Positions 60,174 to 64,000 of a DNA stretch of 64,000 nucleotides are shown here, piece by piece. Both the position numbers and the translations under genes were made by a program. The DNA comes from Neisseria subflava (lineage in GTDB: Bacteria; Pseudomonadota; Gammaproteobacteria; Burkholderiales; Neisseriaceae): contig NZ_CP039887.1 in NCBI RefSeq assembly GCF_005221305.1, forward strand, positions 868,001 to 932,000, given 5' to 3'. Numbering within the stretch: position 1 is the stretch's first letter; each line of letters opens with the position of its first letter. The notes below the pieces were generated by a model. It was not told the origin of the DNA. It made no database searches and saw only the letters and a list, made by a program, of their open reading frames with translations.

Positions 60174-62041
60174 GACGATAGTATCCTTGAAGAAATTTGG
60201 TAAACCACGAATGCGGCAAAATAAGCCATCAGGAACAAATAGCCTGTAATCATAAGCATATTTTTCGTGGATTTGGTTTCGCGTTTAATTACGGCCAAAG
60301 TCGCAGCACACATCGGAGCATACACATACCAAGCCAAGAAAGCAAAGGCAGTCGGCAAGCCCCAGTTGTTGTGTACGATAGGAATCAGTGCGTTTTGTAC
60401 CGCATCTTCAGACGACGCGCTGACGGCGTAAACGGTACCCAAAGCGGCGACAACTACTTCACGCGCGGCAATACCCGGAATCATGGCGATACACATTTCC
60501 CAAGTAAAGCCCAAAGGTGCAAACAACGGCTGAATAGCATGACCAAGCGTACCTGCCAAGCTGTAATCGATGGCTGCACCGGTTGCGCCTTCAGGCGGTT
60601 GCGGCCAGCTTACCAAGCCCCACAAAACTACGGCAAGGGCGAAGATAATCGTACCGGCGCGTTTGAGGAAGGCTTTTACCCTGTCCCACAGGCTGGTCAT
60701 GATGTGTTTGAAGTTGGGCGTGCGGAAAGTCGGCAGTTCCATTAAGAGCGGGAATTGCTGCACGTTGCCTTTCATACGCGCCAAGCGTTTCATGATATAC
60801 GCTGCCAAGGCGGCTGACAGGATGCCTGCGAGATAGAGGATGAACAGTGTCAGCCCTTGCAGGTTGAAAATTCCGCCTACTGTTCGGTCAGGAATGACGG
60901 CGGCGATAATCAGCGCGTAAACGGGCAGCCGCGCGGAGCAGGTCAGCAGCGGGGCGACGGCGATAGTAACGAGGCGTTCGCGCGGGTCATTAATCGTACG
61001 CGCCGACATCACGGCGGGAACGGCACAGGCGAAACTCGACAGAAGCGGGATAAACGAGCGTCCCGACAGGCCGCTTTTTGCCATCACGTTATCCAGCAGG
61101 AACGCCGCGCGCGGCAGGTAGCCTGAGTCTTCCAAAAGCAGGATGAAGGCGAACAAAATCGTAATCTGCGGCACGAACACCAACACGCTGCCCATACCGG
61201 CAATGACGCCGTTGACGAGCAAGTCGCTGAGGATGCCCGGCTCCATGTTGGCGCCTATCCATTCGCCCAGCGCGGTAAAGCCGCCTTCGATGGCGTCCAT
61301 AATCGGCGCCGCCCATGTGTAAACCGCTTGGAACACCATAAACAGGATCACCAGCAGCATAATCATGCCCCAGACGGGGTGCAGCACGATGTCGTCGAGT
61401 TTTTTGTGCCATGCGGGCAGCGTCATCTGGGTGCGTACCACTTGTGCCAAAATCGATTCGACTTCTTGATAAAGTTTGTCGCTATCCAGCGCATCGAGCG
61501 TGCGTTCGGCAGAGGCGGGGTTTGCGGGGAAAGAGCGTTTGCGCGGCAGCTTCGCCACGGCTTCGCGTACAGCCTGTACGCCCGACGCGCTCACTGCAAC
61601 TGTTTCCAAAACAGGTGCATCCAACAACTCGCTCAGTTTGGCCGCGTCGATATTCAAGCCCCTTTTGCGGGCCACGTCGCTCAAATTCAGCGACACCACC
61701 ATAGGCAGTCCCAGCGTTTTCAGTTCCAAAATCATGCGCAGGGTCATACGCAGGTTGGTCGCGTCGGCAACGGCAATAATGGCATCGGGCGGAATGCCCA
61801 TCTTGCCTACCATTACATCTTTCGCCACCGCTTCGTCGGGGCTGGTCGTGCGTAGGCTGTATGTACCCGGCAGGTCGATAATGCGGACGGCCTCGTCGTC
61901 GAGGAAGGCGCCCTCGCGCTTATCGACAGTTACGCCCGGATAATTGGCAACCTTGGCATGTGCGCCGGTCAAACCGTTGAACAAAACGGTTTTGCCGCAG
62001 TTTGGCGCGCCAATCAAGGCAAAATAGCTTAGTTCCATCAT
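60170..62041 (-). CDS. feoB: ferrous iron transporter FeoB
   Basis: GTP-dependent Fe(II) uptake channel of the inner membrane, 623 residues. The N-terminal G domain has G1 GAPNCGKTVLFNGLTG, G2/G3 ANYPGVTVDKREG and DLPGTYSL, and G4 NLSD. The membrane part contains two Gate regions; AFACAVPAVMSARTINDPRE holds a conserved Cys and is typical. It is shorter than the 770 residues of E. coli FeoB, mainly between the G domain and the first span and at the C-terminus. Either of two adjacent ATG codons (62041 or 62038) could start it. feoA precedes it by 24 bases. Confidence 0.95.
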   Translation of the reverse strand: MMELSYFALIGAPNCGKTVLFNGLTGAHAKVANYPGVTVDKREGAFLDDEAVRIIDLPGTYSLRTTSPDEAVAKDVMVGKMGIPPDAIIAVADATNLRMTLRMILELKTLGLPMVVSLNLSDVARKRGLNIDAAKLSELLDAPVLETVAVSASGVQAVREAVAKLPRKRSFPANPASAERTLDALDSDKLYQEVESILAQVVRTQMTLPAWHKKLDDIVLHPVWGMIMLLVILFMVFQAVYTWAAPIMDAIEGGFTALGEWIGANMEPGILSDLLVNGVIAGMGSVLVFVPQITILFAFILLLEDSGYLPRAAFLLDNVMAKSGLSGRSFIPLLSSFACAVPAVMSARTINDPRERLVTIAVAPLLTCSARLPVYALIIAAVIPDRTVGGIFNLQGLTLFILYLAGILSAALAAYIMKRLARMKGNVQQFPLLMELPTFRTPNFKHIMTSLWDRVKAFLKRAGTIIFALAVVLWGLVSWPQPPEGATGAAIDYSLAGTLGHAIQPLFAPLGFTWEMCIAMIPGIAAREVVVAALGTVYAVSASSEDAVQNALIPIVHNNWGLPTAFAFLAWYVYAPMCAATLAVIKRETKSTKNMLMITGYLFLMAYFAAFVVYQISSRILSS

Positions 62042-62065
62042 TTTTCCTTATTCTTTCAGACGGCC

Positions 62066-62335
62066 TTAAACGGCCTCAACGATACGACACATAATCTTCC
62101 CGGCCTCTTCCAAACGCAGGGAAAATTGGGATTGATTGCCCAAGCGTACTGCAAACGGTCCTCTTCCAAAACCGCCCACGGCAATCACTTGCAACGGCAT
62201 TCCGCTGGAAAAACCCAAATCCGAAAGACGACGGGTTACCAAGGTATCCAAATCACCAAAAACAGGGTTGGGAGCAATGGAATCAATATGTACGACTGCG
62301 CCTTTTTTAAGGCTTGATAAAGGAATGGTAGACAT
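62066..62335 (-). CDS. feoA: ferrous iron transport protein FeoA
   Basis: SH3-like cytosolic protein of 89 residues that supports FeoB. MSTIPLSSLKKGAVVHIDSI, RRLSDLGFSSGMPLQVIA and FAVRLGNQSQFSLRLEEAGK are typical of FeoA. First gene of feoA-feoB-small Cys-rich gene. A single DUS overlaps its stop codon. Confidence 0.93.
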   Translation of the reverse strand: MSTIPLSSLKKGAVVHIDSIAPNPVFGDLDTLVTRRLSDLGFSSGMPLQVIAVGGFGRGPFAVRLGNQSQFSLRLEEAGKIMCRIVEAV

Positions 62336-62488
62336 AAGCCTCTCTTTTCATTTGTTTTAAAATCAGATTATTGAAAAAATGTGAGAAGTATGACGAGTGC
62401 GTGGCACATTTGAATTGAAAGATTGGTTATGAATGGCTATTTGCCCCTTCTTTCGATAAGTGCGGTTTGTTTTGAATACTGTGTTTCC

Positions 62489-62507
62489 GTTAATGATAAG
62501 GTATATC
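62489..62507. promoter_or_regulatory. weak Fur-like site upstream of feoA
   Basis: GTTAATGATAAGGTATATC matches the 19-base Fur consensus at about 14 positions. It lies about 155 bases before feoA, far for a simple operator, and no promoter was recognised beside it. Confidence 0.3.
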
Positions 62508-62538
62508 AATATAAAAATCAAATGTAACAAGATAAACT

Positions 62539-62581
62539 AAAAAGGCTGAAATCCTTTTATCATTAGGATTTCAGCCTTTTT
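62539..62581. terminator. rho-independent terminator
   Basis: AAAAAGGCTGAAATCC and GGATTTCAGCCTTTTT form a perfect 16-bp stem with an 11-base loop, usable on either strand. Confidence 0.75.
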
Positions 62582-62599
62582 ATGCACTCAACAAACTAA

Positions 62600-62627
62600 A
62601 GGCCGTCTGAAAGGTTTCAGACGGCCT
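62600..62627. terminator. inverted DUS pair
   Basis: AGGCCGTCTGAA and TTCAGACGGCCT with a 4-base loop, between two other hairpins downstream of hupB. Confidence 0.75.
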
Positions 62628-62631
62628 TCAA

Positions 62632-62663
62632 AATAAAAAACCGAATCAAATCGGTTTTTTATT
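62632..62663 (-). terminator. terminator of hupB
   Basis: AATAAAAAACCGA and TCGGTTTTTTATT form a 13-bp stem immediately beyond the hupB stop. Confidence 0.75.
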
Positions 62664-62686
62664 CCCATTCAGGGAAAGACTCTAAA

Positions 62687-62956
62687 TTACAGAGCGTCTT
62701 TCAATGCTTTACCGGCACGGAATTTAGGAGTTTTAGCAGCAGCAATAGTCAAAGGCTCGCCAGTTTTAGGGTTGCGGCCTTGACGTTCGGCGCGTTCGCC
62801 GACGTAGAAAGTACCGAAACCGACCAGAGTAACAGTGTCGCCGTTTTTCAACGCGTTGGTTACGGCATTAGTAGTAGCATCCAAAGCTTTTTGCGCAGCA
62901 GATTTGGAAATGCCGGCTTCTTGAGCAATTGCTTCGATCAATTCAGACTTGTTCAC
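62687..62956 (-). CDS. hupB: DNA-binding protein HU
   Basis: Histone-like nucleoid protein HU of 89 residues, acting as a dimer that bends DNA. MNKSELIEAIAQEAGISKSA, TLVGFGTFYVGERAERQGRN and the DNA-binding arm with NPKTGEPLTIAAAKTPKFRA are all present. The start is GTG at 62956 behind AAGGAAGGG; extending the frame to 63016 would add unrelated residues. It follows lon, as in many proteobacteria, but has its own strong promoter. Confidence 0.96.
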   Translation of the reverse strand: MNKSELIEAIAQEAGISKSAAQKALDATTNAVTNALKNGDTVTLVGFGTFYVGERAERQGRNPKTGEPLTIAAAKTPKFRAGKALKDAL

Positions 62957-63035
62957 AATTAGTCCCTTCCTATCGTAAAAAATGATGAAATGCCCGAATA
63001 CTCGGGGCTTAAGCACTTTTAAAGCACATACGCAC

Positions 63036-63065
63036 TTTATAGCAATTCTGAAATTATCATGTCAA
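63036..63065 (-). promoter_or_regulatory. sigma-70 promoter of hupB
   Basis: On the minus strand a perfect TTGACA (63065-63060) and TATAAA (63041-63036) are 18 bases apart, about 80 bases before the GTG start. The best promoter match in the window. Confidence 0.8.
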
Positions 63066-63141
63066 GTAAAAGATGTGGAATTGCCCTATTTTTGTGGCAT
63101 TCAGGGCAAAACCACATTTTTTGCAACATCAGACGGCCAAC

Positions 63142-64000
63142 TTAATGCTTGGTTGCTTTTGTTCTTGACTTCGCCTTAGAAGTTTGCGGGGTCTCGGCAA
63201 CCGCCAATTCAGCCGCCCATTGCTCAGGCTGAGTTTCCAAGCCCAAAGCCAACACTTCATCAATCCATTTGACCGGATGAATGGTCAGACCGGTTTTGAC
63301 ATTTTCAGGGATTTCTTCCAAATCTTTGACGTTGTCTTTTGGAATCAATACATGCTTGATCCCGCCGCGCAAAGCAGCCAGCAGTTTTTCTTTCAAACCG
63401 CCGATAGGCAAAACTTCGCCACGCAAAGTGATTTCGCCGGTCATCGCCACGTCTGCACGCACCGGAATTTTGGTGAAGGCAGAAACCATCGCCAAAGTCA
63501 TGGCGATACCTGCGCTCGGACCGTCTTTCGGCGTCGCACCTTCAGGCACATGGACGTGAATGTCTTTTTTCTCGTAAAAATCAGGAGCCAAACCCACTGA
63601 CTCAGCACGGGAACGGACAACCGACCATGCGGCCGATACCGATTCTTTCATGACATCGCCCAGTTGGCCGGTACATTGAATCGTACCTTTGCCCGGCAAA
63701 GCAACCGCCTCAACAGTCAACAACTCACCACCGACTTCGGTCCAAGCCAAACCGGTTACCTGGCCGATACGGTTTTCGCTTTCAGCCACACCATAGTCGA
63801 AACGGCGCACGCCCAGATAGTCATGCAGATTTTTCTCAGTAACTTTAATCGCTTTAGGCTTGGCCTTGCTTACTGTTTTGGATTTGGACGCTTTTTTCTT
63901 GTCCTCATTCAAAGTAACCTGCATTACCACTTTGCGGCAGATTTTGGCAATTTCGCGATCCAACGAGCGGACACCGGCCTCGCGGGTGTAGTAACGGATA
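63142..64000 (-). CDS. lon: Lon protease, C-terminal part (5' end outside window)
   Basis: ATP-dependent serine protease Lon; 285 C-terminal residues plus the stop are visible. The frame enters at IRYYTREAGVRSLDREIAKI, the end of the AAA+ helical domain. It then has a basic neisserial-looking insert (Lys/Ser/Ala-rich, about 20 residues) and the proteolytic domain. The catalytic Ser is in PKDGPSAGIAMTLA and the Lys in PIGGLKEKLLAALR. A further Lys/Thr-rich C-terminal tail ends in KATKH. hupB follows 185 bases later. Confidence 0.96.
   Translation of the reverse strand, partial: IRYYTREAGVRSLDREIAKICRKVVMQVTLNEDKKKASKSKTVSKAKPKAIKVTEKNLHDYLGVRRFDYGVAESENRIGQVTGLAWTEVGGELLTVEAVALPGKGTIQCTGQLGDVMKESVSAAWSVVRSRAESVGLAPDFYEKKDIHVHVPEGATPKDGPSAGIAMTLAMVSAFTKIPVRADVAMTGEITLRGEVLPIGGLKEKLLAALRGGIKHVLIPKDNVKDLEEIPENVKTGLTIHPVKWIDEVLALGLETQPEQWAAELAVAETPQTSKAKSRTKATKH

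Larger units (their letters stand above)
62336..62686. other. intergenic region, feoA / hupB
   Basis: About 350 bases. The feoA side is AT-rich and holds a weak Fur-like site at 62489-62507. The hupB side holds three stacked hairpins (62539-62581, 62600-62627, 62632-62663). No gene is visible. Confidence 0.6.

Noticed and set aside
1..64000. CRISPR arrays, prophage, intact insertion sequences, tRNA or rRNA genes
   Set aside because: Looked for on both strands; no regular spacer-repeat series, transposase or integrase frames, or tRNA-like cloverleaf was recognised. The abundant short repeats are DUS.

Overview
This window comes from a commensal Neisseria chromosome. The clearest sign is the neisserial DNA uptake sequence (DUS), which occurs dozens of times, mostly as the 12-mer AGGCCGTCTGAA (the AG-DUS dialect). 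It is often arranged as inverted pairs that form terminators. AG-DUS is associated with the N. subflava/flavescens/elongata side of the genus, whereas meningococcus and gonococcus use ATGCCGTCTGAA. The gene content fits: amylosucrase, the DUF3683 lactate oxidoreductase, an E3 with its own lipoyl domain, Mpl and UbiUVT. The species is inferred, not proven. Most of the window is ordinary, densely packed core genome.

Layout. 1-5.2 kb: an ABC-F ATPase (YbiT type, cut by the window edge), small exported proteins, and the sulfate transporter genes cysT-cysW-cysA. 5.2-11.2 kb: ung, an NfeD/SPFH pair behind a Fur-like box, cca, two hypothetical genes and uraA. 11.2-18.6 kb: the SRP RNA gene, then a lactate-oxidation block made of a giant FAD/Fe-S oxidoreductase convergent with lutA-lutC-lutB. 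19.2-21.1 kb: amylosucrase interrupted by an in-frame stop. 21.3-26.7 kb: a polar amino-acid (probably cystine) ABC importer, an ABC-F ATPase (YheS type) and two DUF4124-type exported proteins. 26.8-43.6 kb: core cell functions, namely ftsK, tig-clpP, a polytopic membrane protein annotated in databases as a recombinase, clpB, trpS, a lipoprotein, tpx, rlmE-ftsH, yhbY and a Sel1-repeat protein. 44.2-50.9 kb: the pyruvate dehydrogenase genes aceE-aceF-lpdA, then glnB.

51.1-53.8 kb is the most disturbed part. Remnants of a choline/carnitine acyltransferase and a BCCT transporter flank a block on the opposite strand that holds a 5'-truncated aldo/keto reductase and a twice-frameshifted ltrA. The block carries a DUS of a different dialect (AGGTCGTCTGAA, the N. 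mucosa/sicca type), which suggests transfer from another Neisseria. 54-58 kb: mpl, a 99-nt palindromic repeat, and the oxygen-independent ubiquinone genes ubiU-ubiV-ubiT behind a well-placed FNR-type site. 58.4-60 kb: a DUF1287 protein and an AT-rich PAP2 gene with a nonsense codon. 60-64 kb: feoA-feoB plus a small Cys-rich partner, then lon (partial) and hupB.

Themes. Several modules serve respiration at low oxygen: lactate oxidation, UbiUVT with an FNR box, and ferrous iron uptake. At least four to six genes are decaying or damaged (amylosucrase, aldo/keto reductase, ltrA, BCCT transporter, acyltransferase, PAP2), all in accessory positions. I found no CRISPR array, prophage, intact insertion sequence, rRNA or tRNA. 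No wholly new multi-gene system was evident. The best candidates for follow-up are the FNR-ubiUVT promoter, the interrupted amylosucrase, the mosaic scar with its foreign DUS dialect, and the poorly understood 662-residue membrane protein.
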